NCBI RefSeq assembly: GCF_002554705.1
Contig: NZ_PDEP01000005.1
Location: 62,001 to 126,000 of the forward strand
Length of the DNA stretch: 64,000 nucleotides
Direction of reading: 5' to 3'
From: Longimonas halophila
GTDB lineage: Bacteria > Bacteroidota > Rhodothermia > Rhodothermales > Salinibacteraceae
The position numbers and the translations under genes are program-made. Shown here one piece after another: positions 63,380 to 64,000 of the stretch (position 1 is the stretch's first letter; every line of letters begins with the position of its first letter). The notes beneath the pieces were generated by a model. It did not search any database, was not told the origin of the DNA, and worked only from the letters and a program-made list of their open reading frames with translations.

Positions 63380-64000
63380 ATGGCTTCTCCGGTGAATGAA
63401 CATAGCAGCGCAGCTCCCGAGGACAGCGCCCCCGAGCGTAGCACACGCTCGCTCCTCCGCCACCTCTTGCGCCACACCTCGGCGCCTGCTTCCAACAAGC
63501 CGCCACCGGCCCCGCCAAAAAACGATAGCGCCCATGCCCGCTGGCTGCCTATTTTGCGCGTGGTGCCGGTGCTGCTGGCAATCGGGTTTGCCGCCTCGTT
63601 CGTGTGGGATTTCAATGGTATCGTGTGGCAGGTGGGCGCCATTACGCTGCCTGCCGAGGGGCTGCTGCGCATTGTGTGTGTGAGTGGCCTTATCGGGTTC
63701 GGCACCAACTGGCTGGCCATCACCATGCTGTTTCAGCCGCGCGAAAAGCGCCCCCTCATTGGGCAAGGGCTGGTACCCGCACAGCGCGAGTACGTGGCGC
63801 ACCGGCTGGCTCAAGCAGTATCCGATGAGCTCATCAATGCCGAGATCTTGCAGGATACGCTGCGGGCTAACAAGTGGCCCATGCGCCTCCGCGAAACCAC
63901 GACCACCGTTGCACGCGATCTAATAGACGACCCGGCGTTTCAGGCCGCGGCCACGCGCTGGTTGCGCACCACGCTGCGCGAGGTGCTGGCCGCCCCCGCC
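63380..64000 (+). CDS. DUF445 family membrane protein, N-terminal part (cut by window edge)
   Basis: Begins MASPVNEHSSAAPED and stays open to the right edge (207 codons). A Pro/Ser-rich start of 55 residues, then hydrophobic helices and the DUF445 motif TNWLAITMLFQPREKRPLIGQGLVPAQRE near residue 115. The family is of unknown function and spans membranes at both ends. Lies 57 bases after mlaD, possibly in the same operon. Confidence 0.85.
   Translation, partial: MASPVNEHSSAAPEDSAPERSTRSLLRHLLRHTSAPASNKPPPAPPKNDSAHARWLPILRVVPVLLAIGFAASFVWDFNGIVWQVGAITLPAEGLLRIVCVSGLIGFGTNWLAITMLFQPREKRPLIGQGLVPAQREYVAHRLAQAVSDELINAEILQDTLRANKWPMRLRETTTTVARDLIDDPAFQAAATRWLRTTLREVLAAPA

Overview
The window is a 64 kb piece of a high-GC bacterial chromosome. 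Its gene content and style point to the Bacteroidota, most likely a Rhodothermia / Salinibacter-like aerobe; this is an inference. The support is a ParA-ParB pair followed by a DUF5683 protein, a serine palmitoyltransferase with the TFSKSF lysine motif, a SusC/RagA-type TonB-dependent receptor, DUF4783 and DUF481 proteins, a type 1 IPP isomerase, heme A synthesis genes (so an aa3-type oxidase is expected), a nearly general lack of Shine-Dalgarno sequences, and at least one TAnnTTTG promoter-like box. I see no rRNA, tRNA, prophage or CRISPR array. Most of the window is ordinary housekeeping sequence.

Layout. 1-7.8 kb: left-truncated UvrD-type helicase (-), then parA, parB, DUF5683, serine palmitoyltransferase, a GNAT-fold protein that I suggest is the ceramide-forming N-acyltransferase, and a HAD phosphatase (+). 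7.8-12.3 kb (-): rhomboid protease, purQ, acyl-CoA dehydrogenase and two tandem ssb genes. 12.5-15.4 kb (+): class III CoA-transferase, zinc alcohol dehydrogenase and an orphan BrnA-type antitoxin. 15.4-20.1 kb (-): a MITE-like element sitting exactly on the stop codon of an orphan SusC-type receptor, then glycyl-tRNA synthetase. 20.3-26.1 kb (+): a 30-residue membrane peptide coupled to a DUF481 porin-like protein, then an SbcD/YhaO-like nuclease and an SbcC/YhaN-like ATPase separated by a toxin-antitoxin pair with a PIN toxin. 26.3-31.7 kb: phosphoglucosamine mutase (-), then ctaA, ctaB and an ABC-2 exporter pair (+). 31.9-38.1 kb: rlmN (+), a repeat-rich gap, a UPF0182 membrane protein (-), idi and an FmdB-like protein (+). 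38.2-44.6 kb (-): fabH, tpiA, a small methyltransferase, a TlpA-like lipoprotein without its CxxC, gatB and a Bcp peroxiredoxin. 44.7-51.4 kb (-): a 1369-residue NtrY-like sensor kinase, a DUF4783 protein and a divergent RtcB. 51.5-54.3 kb: ZapE/AFG1-like ATPase (+), a lipoprotein (-), acylphosphatase and prmC (+). 54.5-56.7 kb (-): histone-deacetylase-like hydrolase, thioredoxin-like protein and DUF2085 protein. 56.7-59.0 kb (+): a perfect CIRCE operator, groES, groEL and a strong terminator. 59.1-60.4 kb: radA (-). 60.8-64 kb (+): an Mla-type lipid transport operon (permease, ATPase, MCE protein), then a right-truncated DUF445 protein.

How genes may work together: serine palmitoyltransferase and the GNAT protein could supply the first and N-acylation steps of sphingolipid synthesis, while the Mla operon handles outer-membrane lipid asymmetry. 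ctaB and ctaA make heme O and heme A. The GroESL operon is under HrcA control through CIRCE, with hrcA outside the window. The intergenic gaps carry several families of dispersed palindromic repeats with paired changes in their stems. These repeats, the MITE, the divergent RtcB, the sphingolipid pair and the interrupted SbcCD-like pair are the features most worth a second look. I found no clear, complete, previously undescribed multi-gene system.
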